Shown here: positions 10,179 to 21,311 of the stretch, in pieces | How positions within the stretch are numbered: the stretch's first letter is position 1 | Layout of the letters: each line of letters begins with the position of its first letter | Origin: Coniochaeta sp. PMI_546 | Taxonomy: Eukaryota; Ascomycota; Sordariomycetes; Coniochaetales; Coniochaetaceae | Direction: 5' to 3' | DNA: 64,000 nucleotides | Assembly (NCBI GenBank): GCA_021432605.1 | Contig: MU271150.1 | Location: forward strand, 434,001-498,000 | The notes under the pieces: generated by a model | What the model was told of the DNA's origin: nothing | Databases searched by the model: none | What the model saw: the letters and a program-made list of their open reading frames with translations, nothing else | Program-made: the position numbers and the translations under genes

Positions 10179-13057
10179 CTAAGTTGGCCGACTCGAACCG
10201 CTACTTGGCGTGTACATGTTACTCTCCGAGCTCGCACCCCCTTGCTCCTCCGGATTGCCAGGGAAGAACTGGAAGTTCTGGTCGGTCCCCCAGTTGGCCG
10301 TCTGCGTGAAGTTCTCGAGCGAGTCCTGTGGCCAGTCCACGTCAGCAAAGGTCCGATTGCAACATATACAAACCCACCTCGACCACACAAACGAAAAGAG
10401 AGAGAGAGAGAGAGAGAGAAAGAAAGAACTCACCCAATCGAAGTTCCCACCCCCAAACTCCGGCATAGGCGCGCTAACCTCCGCCCCCAAGGCGCCAAAC
10501 ATGGTCGAGAACGGACTCGCCGGATTGGCCCCATTCAGACTGCCAATCCCAAAGATCCCCGACGAGAAGTCCGGCAGGCTCACCGGCTCCCCCGGGCCTG
10601 CCCCGATCCCCAGATCCATCGGGTTCGGGTACGCCGACCCCCCGGGGCTCTGGATGCCCCCAAACGCCGCCGCCGCCGCCGCGGTGTTGGGGCTGACGCC
10701 TCCGGAAAGCATGCCCAGCGTCATGGCCGCCGAGTGCTCGGGCTGCAGCTCCGCCTCGGCTGCGAACAGGTTCGCCGATCGGAGGGACACGTCGCCGCCG
10801 GGTGGTACGGCGCCCTGAGCGGGCGGCGGCTGCGGCTTCTTGATGCGCTCCAGCATCAGCTCCAGGATGCTGGAGGCCTTCATGGCCTCCATGCTGTCGT
10901 CCGCCAGGCCCGCCCAGATGCTGCGCGTCACCTCGAGCGTGCGGATCATGTCGGCCCGTTGCTCGGGTGTCCAGAAGTACTGGCTCTGGCTGTCCTGCCG
11001 GACCCCCGAACGCTCTGCGTTGGTGTCGTAGTGCAGGTCCAGGATCACCAGCATGGCGGGGAGGACAAAGTCCTTGGTCGCGATGGAGGACACGTACCAC
11101 TTGATGCTCCTGAGCCGGCCGTTGGGTTGCGACTCGCGGTGCAGGTTGGCCAGGTGCTTGAGGGTTTCCATGCTCGCCTCGATGGCGGACCGCCGCGAGT
11201 GGGCGTACCGCGGGTTGTGCCGCGCGCGAGACATGTATTTTCGGTGGAGGACGCACATGATCCTGAGGTAGAGGATGTCGATGTTGAAACGCGCAATTAT
11301 GAGAGTCAGAGGGTCGTGGGAGCCTTCCAGGGGTTGCATCTTCAGGTGCTGTGGCAGCTCCTCCTTGATCTCGCGGAGGCGCGCGTCAAACCGGAGGATG
11401 TCGTCGTAGTGGACCTGGTTCTTAACCCTGCCTGTCGCTTGAAGGATATTGCCGAGCTCGAGGCACAGGCGGATTTTCGAGATCATATAGCTGATGGGGG
11501 TTGGCTCGTTGGCCGGTCGAGAAGGAGGAAGGACTTTTGTGTCTGGGCCGAACTCTTCGTCAAAAATATTGCTGGGTAGCTCGGTGTCGCAGTCGTGTTC
11601 CTGTATCATGCTCGGCAGGGATACTTGGTGAGAGAACATGACATCCGCCATCCTCACCAGTGACCATGTTCTCCGCCGCATTTCCTGGTTAAGGTTAGTC
11701 TCGGCAGATCCAATAGTGCCTCCTGAGGGTACTACTTACAGCTTGAAACGGACTAATGGACGGGAACCATTTGCCATCTCGGTGATAGCCCATACGCAGG
11801 GCCAGCCTCGTGATGAGCGAGTTGATCAGCCACAGGGCCAGATCGGCATCCCACCGCGACGAGTATTCTCCAAACATATAGAGCATCATCGTCTCAACTG
11901 TGTACTCGCTAGGCTTCGTGTAGTCGCCCGTCATCAGGCACTGCACGGTACGCAGTCGATACTCGGCCGCCAACTCCAGCGTCCGCCCTTTCCACTCCGG
12001 CGGCTCGTCTCCGACCTTATGATAACTCAGCATGGCTAGCGTCAAGACGGAATATAGCAGGCCCAGCCACATAATTGGCGATTTCGAAGGGTCCTGCCAG
12101 TGGGCTTTCAGCTGCTGGTGGAACGACGGGGCGTGGATGATGTTGACCGCGTTGTCCATCGAGTTGAAATACCTCCCACACAGGATCAAAACACTTGATT
12201 TGGGCGGCAGTTCTGCGCGTAGTTCCACCTCGCTTGCCGGTGTCGCGCCGAGCAAAAATGTCGGGCCCTCACGGGCCGCCTGCGGTTTGCTGTCCCTCAC
12301 CTTCTCGTAACTCCTTTCAAGGTCCTTTTTGTGCGCCACGTAGTAGTTCTTGACTTCCGCAATGTCGGCCAAGATGGTGTGCCAGTGCTCCTGTCCGATA
12401 TACATGGATTTTCCGCGATCTGTGTCAACTTTTAGTATTCCGAGAGACGTAGCCAAGCCGTCGTCAATATCACTGTCCTCGTCTCCCTCGTCTCTCATCG
12501 CCCCATCGTCATCTGCGTCAATTCGCGCCGCGGAGGAGCCGCTGTCGCCAGTCGAGGCAGTAGTTGCAGCCGCATTGGCCGCCGCGGCGGCTGCGGCTGA
12601 CGACGGGTCGATATTCGCGCCGCCATGCATCAAAGATAGTACAAGGCCTTCTAATCTGTCAATGCGATTTTGCATATCGTCAGGACTCGAAGCGCTCTGA
12701 TTTTGACTCTTTTTTCGGCTAGACGGAGAAGCGTAGGAACACGCGGATGTTCCTGCACCCTCACGCTTGACGCAATTGCTGCATGGGTGACTTCTGTCGC
12801 ATTTCCTGTTGACAGTGAGTGACAATGTTCACCGAGAATACGAGAGCGAAAGTTGTAGCTTACAATCTGTTGGTCATACGTTAGCCTCGGGGTCCTACTG
12901 AGAAGTTGACGAGAAGGGTGCATTCTACATACTTTCTTGTCCGACATGGATAGCAACTTAGCGGGACTCGGTTCCTCTTTCGTACCACCCGAAACTGTTC
13001 TTCCGGAGAGCGCCCTCCTCCTGAGGAGGGCGTCGTCGACGAGGGCGTGGGCGTCAT
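10179..13057 (-). CDS. Zn2Cys6 transcription factor with fungal-specific TF domain
   Basis: Five exons: 13057-12933, 12866-12864 (3 nt), 12805-11740, 11684-10434 and 10325-10179; 863 residues. The zinc cluster begins RVPLSCYPCRTRK and continues LKCDRSHPCSNCVKR; the 3-nt exon is needed to give the invariant six residues between the second and third Cys. A coiled-coil-like segment (QNRIDRLEGLVLSLM) follows, then poly-Ala and acidic tracts. The middle-homology/Fungal_trans region (about residues 200-480) includes MMLYMFGEYSSRW and RRRTWSLVRMADV. The C-terminal part is Pro/Gly/Ala-rich and may activate transcription. The zinc cluster does not look like the Aspergillus amylase activator AmyR, so control of the neighbouring amylase is only a positional guess. 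The last intron (108 nt) contains a CT repeat near its donor. Confidence 0.88.
10397..10419. repeat. (GA)n microsatellite inside intron 4 of the regulator gene
   Basis: On the coding strand this is a (CT)n tract close to the 5' splice site of the 108-nt intron 10326-10433. Confidence 0.85.
12864..12866 (-). other. Predicted 3-nt microexon (ATT on coding strand)
   Basis: Between a 66-nt intron (12867-12932, GTATGT...GCTAAC...CAACAG) and a 58-nt intron (12806-12863, GTAAGC...CAACAG) only ATT remains. Including it reads RTRK-LK-CD, with correct CX2CX6C spacing. Skipping it gives RTRKKCD, one residue short. Confidence 0.65.
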
Positions 13058-15766
13058 TCTGACGAAAAATCAACGCAAATTACCCGAACGATGGCTTGAA
13101 AATCTGAGATGGAGAACCAGGACCGAAGAAGATGCCGAAAGCTAAACCTCTGTTGCTGGGTTGGTTCAGGGCAGGGAGGCAGCTATTGCTGGGATTACCG
13201 CCTTTCCGCACTGTAGGAAGGTACAGCAAGGCAACTCGGCTGTAGCCAGCAGGTATCCGTATCTTCGCGACCCGCGATGTTTCAGGAATGATAGTGCACA
13301 AGCTCGGCAAGTGCGGCCAATATGTCTGACTTGAGAGCGATCAGAGATGGCTGCAGAGACCTGAGGCTGAATCGCCAAAGATGGACCGTAATATCCACTA
13401 CCAGCGGTCGAGCTCGACTCCTGTCAACTATCTCGCAGAGTTGTGCTCCGTCGCCCCTTGCTTGTCTTCGGGAAAGCAGCCCGGGGAGTCTCCTGTATGC
13501 GAGAGACAAGTGATAAAGCGAATCGATAATCTTGCCGACGGAGGTGTCCCTGAGCCCTGAAGTCGAATCAAGCTCGTGGGTATGGCGTCGAGTGGCCCAG
13601 GTCTCGGTCCACGATCACGTATTGCACCTGCAATGGGGGGTCCCGAGGGAGCAGGTCCTCTCTCCTGGCATCCATTAGCCTCATTTCAAATTCGCCGTGC
13701 GCTTCCACAGCGACACCTTGCACCTTGTTGATGACGCATGAGTGTCTGGTAATGTCTAGGCGCGGAAACAAGGAAAGACTTACAGATGGCAATGCGCAAT
13801 TAAACGCAATCGATCACGGCGCGCGGCACTCTGTCCTCGGCAAGGACGGCGACGACAGCGATGATGCAAAGGACCCCTCCAAATAGAACGGCTGGCTTCG
13901 AGAGACCCAAGAGACGGTCGAGGTGATCAACTTGTTGCGAGAGGCAAGAAGTTCGTGGAGTTGTTAGAGGTGGGATGAGGAGAGAAGAGAGGTGGTCGCG
14001 AGAGCGGAATGCAAAGCAAGTTTATGATTGCATCGTGTCGCAAACTGGAGGGATGTTCTGGCGGCGGGACAAACTCCCATGCATGTCACAAACGGCGTTA
14101 AGCTGCGAAGCCGAAGGAATTTAGCCCCCCTCCTAGCACCATAATTAAGCTGCAGGTGGTACCTTATGTACTGCACATCTTAGTAAAGGTAAATTCCTAG
14201 CGCCGAGTTCTAGCACCGCCTAAGCTTCAACATTGATTCGCTGTCGTCCGCCGAATCGCGATGGGTTCAAGATAGGAGCAATTGCAACGGTAACTCTTCA
14301 CACAGCATCTATTATACATCACTGTCAGTGTGACTCCCACATAAGCTGCCCTCCACAGAGAATCAGCGGATAGACACTCGTTGAGTAAGTATTGTAGCTC
14401 GTTCGCGTTGGAAGAAGTAGAAGTCACGTGCAAGACACGGCACGGTAGCGGTACGGTACCTACTTTACCCCTCTGGGCATACCGGTCAGGTAAGGTACCT
14501 TATTGATTGATCTTATCAGGGTCAAATACGCGGTACTTTAAGCACTTCCCTGTCCTCTCCCTGGATCCCCTACTCCGCTATCTGCTACACAGACAAACAG
14601 AGTACGCAATCCGCATGTTATTAGTGTCGGATCAGGCAGCTACGAGCTTACGAAATCCATTGATCGCTGCTCAGATCCCTTCTTTATGTCATGCCAGCTA
14701 ACCTGCATGTGGAGGTGAGTCATAACACAATCAGGTGCTCCACGGTACCGCTACATTGTTACTGGCTGCCAGATTCACAGCCTCCTCTTGGCGAGGAGAT
14801 AACTTAGAGTTGATTTTATGGTTTGCGACGAATCGAGCAGAGTCTGCTTGGCATTGTCGGCGCATTCCAACAATATTATCATCGGCAGTTTTCCGATATC
14901 TCGCCGGCGATGGGATGTTTAGGACTACCTGTACCGGTGTAATCCTTTGGACGGCCCAGGAAGGAAAGAGATGATCTCCGTTTACGTCCGACACGCTCAG
15001 CTACAATTTGGTGTGTTTTACGGTGCATCGTTAGCACCGGGCATACTTATCTCTCAAGGTCAAATCTCATCACCGCTCGAACCACTCAGGGCAGCGAATC
15101 GGGCTCCCGGTACGATCTGGACCTGGTCCGTGAGAACACCGACTAGTCTAAGTCAAGATAGAAAGCTGCCGGAGCGATCTCCGGGCGACGCTGCATCACA
15201 ACTTCCTCGGACTTGGTGTGGAAACTTTCCGCGACAACTTGGCTTGAAATGGTAAATCTATGATCAATTCAGGCGCTCTTTTGATTCTTTCTGTATGTAA
15301 TGTTTCGATGACAGTTAAGGCAGGTACAATCCATCTCCAACTGTCAGGTAAATGCCAGAAGTCTCCCAGGTAGTACCAGAAACTGAAGCGCTTTATCCAC
15401 TCTCGCTCCGGACAACTGACCAACCAGATGACTGCGGCTCACCACGAGGACGTTGCATTGCCCTCGAGTTGCATTACTCTCGCGTCTGTTTGCCCCCAAA
15501 GACCTTCATGGTGCAACTTTTGTGAAGTCTACCTGTAGTCTCAATCTCGCTGACCAGACTCCTTATTTTTTGTTCTTTACTTCTTTTCATGTTCGGGGGA
15601 ATTTGGAGGAATTTGGTCGTTGTACTATCTGGTCATCAGCATCTGGTTGACCGGGCCAAATCAAGATGTGCAGAGCGCAAAACAACACGGACCTTGCGCG
15701 CAGCACACGTTGAGATAAACGAGTGACTACGAGCCTTGATCCTGGGCAACTGTGGCAGACTGCGAG
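13058..15766. other. 2.7-kb divergent intergenic region
   Basis: Lies between the regulator gene (minus) and the oxidase gene (plus). It is relatively AT-rich, with many GGTACC-type palindromes (14158-14166, 14453-14458, 14491-14502, 14743-14748). Short frames near 13568-14020 (minus) include a hydrophobic stretch but lack an ATG and a convincing splice model. I see no repeat copies or transposase remains. Confidence 0.45.
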
Positions 15767-17854
15767 ATGCTCTCTGCATCTGGATACAGACCCGTTCGGT
15801 CAGTGTCTCCTAGTGGCGACGATGCCGGGACTGAGGAGCACGAGCTGCAAGAGAAGCCCCAGGACGGCGAAGACGACGTCAACGTCAACCCTAGCGACCG
15901 GTTATTGCCTGCTGCTGAGGCAAGTGAGGATATGTGGCAAGACATTCCCTTGTCCAACATCAAGTTGAGCCGCCGGTCTGCATGGGCAGTCTTCCTGCTC
16001 GGCGTTCTCGGGCTCGTCCTCGCCGGCTCGCTGGTCATTCTGATCCGTATGTACATCCGCAACCGGGCGGCAGAGCATGCTCCGCAAACAAGTTTCCGGA
16101 GACCAGGTTCGGATTATGTCCTCGGTCTCGATTGGGATTTCAGGGCACCTCCCAAGATCCGGGAGTACAACTGGACGATCCAGGAGATCGAGGCCAACCC
16201 GGATGGTGTCTTTCGGCCGATGCTGACCATCAATGGCATGTTTCCGGGGGAACTCATCAGATGCAATGAGGGCGACACAGTCGTGGTCAACGTGCTGAAC
16301 CATGCCGTTAATGCAACTGCCATCCATTTCCATGGCATCTTCCAGAATGGTACTAACCACATGGACGGCGTGCCCGGCGTTACTCAGTGTCCGATCGCTC
16401 CCGGCAGCAGCTTCCGGTACGAGTTCACTGTCGACGGTCAGGCCGGAACATACTTCTACCACGCGCATCAAGCTGCGCAGTCGCTGGATGGAGTGGTGGG
16501 ACCATTCGTCGTCCATGCCAGAGATGAGAAAGAGAAGTCAGACAGCCTCTATACATCAGACCGAGTCGTCTTGGTCCAAGACTGGCACTACGACATGTCA
16601 AGCGGCCTCTTGAAGGAGAAGCTCTCTCCCGGATACGAGGGCGCACCGATACCAGACGGCGCACTAATCAACGGTGCCAACAAGGTGGACTGCTCCCTCC
16701 ACCCTGAGCGCCGTTGTGATTCTTCCACTGCTTCCTTCGCATCACTTGACCTGGCACCAAACGAGAGCCACCGATTACGGATAGTTAATGTCGGCGCTTT
16801 TGCTTGGTTTCAGATCACGCTAGACGAGCATCATGGTCTGCCCATCGTCGAGATTGACGGCACCAATATCGAGCCGGCTCCCGAGTCCAGTATTCTTATC
16901 GCGCCAGGGCAGCGGTACAGCGTTGTACTATCCGCAAACCAGTCAGACCAACACGTGTACTGGTTCAGGGCCAGCATGATGAACCACTGCTTCGGCGAGA
17001 ATGTTATGCCCCAGGAAGGATTTCAGGAGGTCCGAGCGGTAGTCCGATACGTTTCTGACTCTACTGGAGCGTCTAAAGACGCAGAACTCCCTACCACCAA
17101 CCCCAGCGGCAACCACGCTGTCGAATGCCGAGACATGAACACTATCAACACCTACGTCCCCACGCCACCAAAACCAGCTCCCGAATACGCGCACCACTCC
17201 TACTATCTCCGCGTGAACGTCGAGATCGGCGCCTGGCGTCTCCAGCGCGGCGTGCTCAACACCTCCTCCTACAGGCCCAACATCCCTTCTCCGACCCTGC
17301 ACCGCGTCATATCCGGCCTTACGTCCGGCAACCCTTCCTACCAAGCCCAAGGCGTGAACTCACTCGCCTTTGATCCGGTGCACGAACTGGTAATCTCCCA
17401 CTCCGGCCCGGAGGTCGTGGACGTGATCCTCCAGAACTTCGACGAGGGAAGCCACCCCTTCCACCTACACGGGCATCAGTTCTTCGTCCTGGCGGCGGGA
17501 CACGGTTATTTCCCCGGCTATGCTGCTCTGGGACTGAAACCCGAGGGCAAGGGTCTGCTCGACCCAGACAATAAAACCGTCATCGCCAACCCCGTGCGGC
17601 GAGATGTCGCCACAGTCGAAGCGTTCGGCTGGTCGCTCATCCGCTTCGTCGCGGATAATCCGGGGGTGTGGCTCTTCCACTGCCACGTGGCATGGCACTC
17701 CGAGTCCGGCATGGCGATGCAGTTCGTGAGCAGACTAGACATGCTCGGGAACTGGACGCTGCCCGCTGAAAATAGAGCGTTGTGTGAAGCTCCGGTCGAG
17801 GAGTTGAGAAAGGGGGCTGCGCCGGATGATAGCATCTGGTATGATTCCTCGTGA
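15767..17854 (+). CDS. Multicopper oxidase with N-terminal membrane anchor (laccase-like)
   Basis: Intronless, 695 residues from the ATG at 15767. An acidic ~70-residue N-terminal tail is followed by one hydrophobic segment (about 72-93) flanked by basic residues, so the protein looks like a type II membrane protein rather than a secreted one. The three cupredoxin domains carry all copper motifs: HFHG near 186, YHAH near 231, HPFHLHGHQFF near 562 and HCHVAWHSESGM near 638. The residue at the type 1 axial position is Met (HCHVAWHSESGM), as in ascorbate oxidases, not Leu/Phe as in many laccases. The loop after YHAHQ reads AAQSLDG and lacks the Glu used by Fet3 for iron oxidation, so a phenol or other organic substrate is more likely than Fe(II). 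No ferroxidase-type iron permease gene is nearby. Confidence 0.9.
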   Translation: MLSASGYRPVRSVSPSGDDAGTEEHELQEKPQDGEDDVNVNPSDRLLPAAEASEDMWQDIPLSNIKLSRRSAWAVFLLGVLGLVLAGSLVILIRMYIRNRAAEHAPQTSFRRPGSDYVLGLDWDFRAPPKIREYNWTIQEIEANPDGVFRPMLTINGMFPGELIRCNEGDTVVVNVLNHAVNATAIHFHGIFQNGTNHMDGVPGVTQCPIAPGSSFRYEFTVDGQAGTYFYHAHQAAQSLDGVVGPFVVHARDEKEKSDSLYTSDRVVLVQDWHYDMSSGLLKEKLSPGYEGAPIPDGALINGANKVDCSLHPERRCDSSTASFASLDLAPNESHRLRIVNVGAFAWFQITLDEHHGLPIVEIDGTNIEPAPESSILIAPGQRYSVVLSANQSDQHVYWFRASMMNHCFGENVMPQEGFQEVRAVVRYVSDSTGASKDAELPTTNPSGNHAVECRDMNTINTYVPTPPKPAPEYAHHSYYLRVNVEIGAWRLQRGVLNTSSYRPNIPSPTLHRVISGLTSGNPSYQAQGVNSLAFDPVHELVISHSGPEVVDVILQNFDEGSHPFHLHGHQFFVLAAGHGYFPGYAALGLKPEGKGLLDPDNKTVIANPVRRDVATVEAFGWSLIRFVADNPGVWLFHCHVAWHSESGMAMQFVSRLDMLGNWTLPAENRALCEAPVEELRKGAAPDDSIWYDSS

Positions 17855-18272
17855 ACCTCTCTTGGCCACGAAGTGCAAGCACTGATGTCGACTGCTGAGT
17901 TGTGACTCTGCGAGGTTCTCCCTGAGAGGATATTTGTCCATGGTGACAAGATTCGCCTGTCAGTCAAGAGCTGGCTCGCTGTATCATATACTCGAGATCC
18001 CGACTGTACCAAAAACTTTGTACGAATATAATGCCCGAATTTTTTACTTGCAACTTGCGTGCTCAGGTATACTTGAAATACGCCATATTGATGCAAAAAC
18101 AGTAACCCGAGCCTGGTCGAGAGCCCCTTCAGATATTTGCAATGACAACCAGTGACCACACCCTGTTCCCTGACCGGTATTATCTTGTTTACACCCCGGT
18201 CCGAATCCCTTTGAGTCCGATAACCATTGGTAAAAAATAAAGTCAATCCATGTCCTAGATCTTGCTTTTCCT
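17855..18272. other. Convergent intergenic
   Basis: 418 bp between the oxidase and glycerol-3-phosphate dehydrogenase stop codons. Presumed 3' UTRs; no gene seen. Confidence 0.5.
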
Positions 18273-19885
18273 CTAGTGCTTGATCCTGACATGCGCCGAC
18301 TTGGCCACCAGCGACGGGATATCGTCGACCTCGTACTTGCCGTCCAGAATGCCTGCGACAAAAATGTTAGCCATGATCTCGCACCCCCCCTTCAAAGCAA
18401 AGAAAGGATAGGATATAACTCACCGATAACAGCCGTGAACAGCGGATACTCCTGTTCCTTACCCCTTGCCTTCAGGAAGCTATTCACCTCCCTCGCCGTA
18501 GAGGTACCCTGCAACATCTGCCCATCCAGCTCCGTCCTCTCGACCTCCTCGACGCTCACCCCCCTCTCGACCGCCATCTTGGCGCACCTGAAGTTCCTGC
18601 CCCCGGAGCAACTGGTGATCAGATCCGCCACCCCGGCGCTCTCCTCCGTAAAGGTGCCCGTCTCCACCGTCTCGCCGAAGAACTCCTTGCCGAACTTGAC
18701 CATCTCCATGAGCCCCACCCTCATGATGGCCGCCTTGGCGTTGTCCCCCCACCCGCGACCGTCCACGAACCCGGCCGCCAGCGCGACGATGTTCTTCAGC
18801 GCGCCCCCGAGCGACACGCCGGCCACGTCCGACACCATGCTGACGTGGAAGTAGGGCCGGTGGAACAGCTGGCTGAAGGTCTCGTGGTCGAGCGGGGGGT
18901 ACTCGGGCGGCACGGGGGTGAGCTTGGTCTTGCTGGCCCTGCCGCGGGCGTCCCTGTGCACGGCGGCCTCGCCGTCGGCGGCCGTGATGCTCAGGTCGAA
19001 CAGGCCCGGGCTGGCGGGGCTGCGCGACCTGGGGGTCGGGTTGCGGCTGCTGTCCATCGGGGGCGGGTCGTAGGCGATGGTGGTCTCGGACCACTTCTCG
19101 GCGGCGATCTCGGAGGCGATGTTGGCGCCCGACAGGGCGCCGCAGTAGATGCCCAGGCCGTCGCCGATCCACTCGCTGAAGAGGCTGACGCCGTCGTCCG
19201 TCACGTTGACGCCCTTGATGCAGCTGATGCCGCGGGCAAAGGGTAAGATGTGGCCCTTGAGCTGCTTGCAGACGTTGGCGATGAACTGGTGGGGGAGGTT
19301 GAAGACGAGGATGGAGCTGTCGCGGACGGCGTCCTGGAGGGAGGGGTTGGCGACCACGTTGGGCGGCAGGGCGATGCCGGGGAGGTACTTGACATTCTCG
19401 TGCAGGGTGTTGATGAGCTCGGTGAGCTTGTGCTTCTTGTCCGGGTTGGAGGGGTCGTAGTGTTTTGACTTGTGGGAGATGGTGACTTCCTCCTCGTACA
19501 CCCACATCTGGACGGTCTCCTCGAAGAGGTCCGGGTGCTCGCGCGTGTTCTCGGCGACGATCTTGGAGATGGTGCTGCCCCAGTTGCCGGAGCCGACGAC
19601 GGTGACCTTGTGCTTTTTGGCGTGGCCGCCGAGGGATGCTGTGGCTGTCATTTTGGTGGTTGAGGTGGTGGAAAAGTGGCGGCGATGGGTTTGTGACGGG
19701 CGGGAGGAGCCGAGAGGACGGATATGGAGAGAGCTTGGAAGGTTAAGAGGAGTTAGAAAAGCTCGGCAGGGTTGTTGGAGCAAGGTGGTTTTGTTGAGGA
19801 TTGTGGAGGAGGATGTTGTGGAGGTGAGGCTGAATCTGAATGTGGTGCTGAGCTGACTCCGGGCAGTCAGAGCAAGATAAAGCAT
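18273..19885 (-). CDS. GPD1: NAD-dependent glycerol-3-phosphate dehydrogenase
   Basis: Two exons, 19885-18424 and 18352-18273 (71-nt intron); 513 residues from the first ATG, 435 from an internal ATG at 19651. Reduces dihydroxyacetone phosphate to glycerol-3-phosphate (glycerol/osmolyte and lipid precursor supply, NADH balance). The NAD-binding loop [14 protein letters not shown] follows the second ATG directly. The catalytic-domain block [17 protein letters not shown] and the [17 protein letters not shown] motif are intact. The ~78 residues before the second Met are Ser/Thr/Arg-rich and lack acidic residues, like a mitochondrial presequence, so two start sites could give two locations. About 45 extra low-complexity residues, compared with yeast Gpd1, sit between [10 protein letters not shown] and LDHETF. 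The gene diverges from the glutaredoxin gene across a microsatellite. Confidence 0.93.
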
Positions 19886-20573
19886 CAATCGAGCACTTCT
19901 GTGTCACACGTGAAGTTGTAAATGACCGAGGGCCAACTTTTTACGAAGCGCAATTGTCAGTGTCTTGTGTCTTGTTTCTTCAACGGTCCGAAATTGTGTT
20001 TGTGTCACACCCCCCCTTGTCGGTCTATCCCGATGTTGAGCGCAGCTCTTTCACAGGTTTCGAACCGAGGAAAGCCGATGACGTCCGTTGCCTGTTTCTG
20101 CCAGTGCTCACCACTCTCAGCGAGGAATTGTTGGCTTGTGATTATGGTGGGGTGGTAGTGGAATGAATGGTGGGGGGGTCACAGTCTAGAACCAGGATAC
20201 AGTAGATAGTACCTACTATGTAAGGTACCAAGACCAGAGCAGGAAATGGTACCTTGGTAAGTAGACTGTGCGACTCGGACACACCGAGCTCACCTCGGCC
20301 AGGTCAACATCGGATGCACGAGGTTTCATTACTTGGAAGAGATAGCAGGTGAAGCAGGAGGACAGGAATCAAACCGACGATAGTAATTCGGGTGGTCGGC
20401 GGTATAGTGTAGATCTTAAACAAGATGCCTCTGATGTCGCTAACCAAATGGGAGATGAGCTGGGCTGACAACATCTCGACTGCCAGTGATTATTCATCTT
20501 CTTTTTGACACCACCTTTGACACCCGACGAGTTACACAAAGCACTGCATTTTTAGCCTGCCGCAGGCCTCCTC

Positions 20574-20875
20574 GTATGTAAGTATGTATGTATGTATATA
20601 TGTATGTATGTATGTATGTATATAAGTATGTATGTATGTATGTATATATGTATATATGTATGTATATATGTATGTATATATGTATATAAGTATGTATGTA
20701 TATAAGTATGTATGTATATANNNNNNNNNNNNNNNNNNNNNNNNNNNNNNNNNNNNNNNNNNNNNNNNNNNNNNNNNNNNNNNNNNNNNNNNNNNNNNNN
20801 NNNNNNNNNNNNNNNNNNNNNNNNNNNNNNTATGTATATATGTATATATGTATATATGTATATATGTATGTATAC
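20574..20875. repeat. TATG/TATA microsatellite
   Basis: A tetranucleotide tract of TATG with interspersed TATA units on both sides of an assembly gap. True length unknown. Open frames read through it (Tyr/Met/Ile repeats) are artefacts. Confidence 0.95.
20721..20830. other. Assembly gap (110 N)
   Basis: A run of 110 N inside the microsatellite, presumably a failed assembly of the repeat. Confidence 0.99.
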
Positions 20876-21311
20876 TGGACTACCAGCTTCGTATCAAAGT
20901 TAATGCCATGACTATCTTCTGCCAGTGAAAGAGACTACACGTGTACATAAATTGCTTGACTTGACATACTTGTAAATCGTTTTACGGCATGCAAAAGTGG
21001 TGAAATACAACACTTCATAAATTGATACTGAATTGTCCATCGTGATAAGGAAATGCAGACACTCGAATTCAAAATGACGCAACCAGAAAAGAGTGACTCC
21101 CAGCCAATCAGCGAGCCTCTATCATCTCACCTAGCGGGGCCGGATCGGAGGGGCAACTCGACCTTTCGTCCAGAAACTTTGCCGTCAACCGCGACCGGAA
21201 TTGTCAGCAGTTGCAGTGATCAGTAACCAGTACTCTATAAACAACTTACCTCTCACAACATCAGACTCACTACAACTGTCTTGTCTGCCTTCTCGCCCTT
21301 CGCAGTGAACA

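Larger units (their letters stand above)
19886..21311. other. Divergent intergenic region with microsatellite and gap
   Basis: Shared upstream region of the dehydrogenase (minus) and glutaredoxin (plus) genes. Contains TAAGGTACCA (20221-20230), a second GGTACCTT at 20249-20256, the TATG repeat and the N gap. No coding evidence. Confidence 0.5.

Noticed and set aside
13568-14023. Possible two-exon membrane protein on the minus strand (contains VLFGGVLCIIAVVAVLA)
   Set aside because: No ATG in the hydrophobic frame and no splice pair that joins it cleanly to the downstream frame; at best a relic.
20632-20928. Tyr/Met/Ile repeat protein
   Set aside because: Translation of the TATG microsatellite through an N gap.
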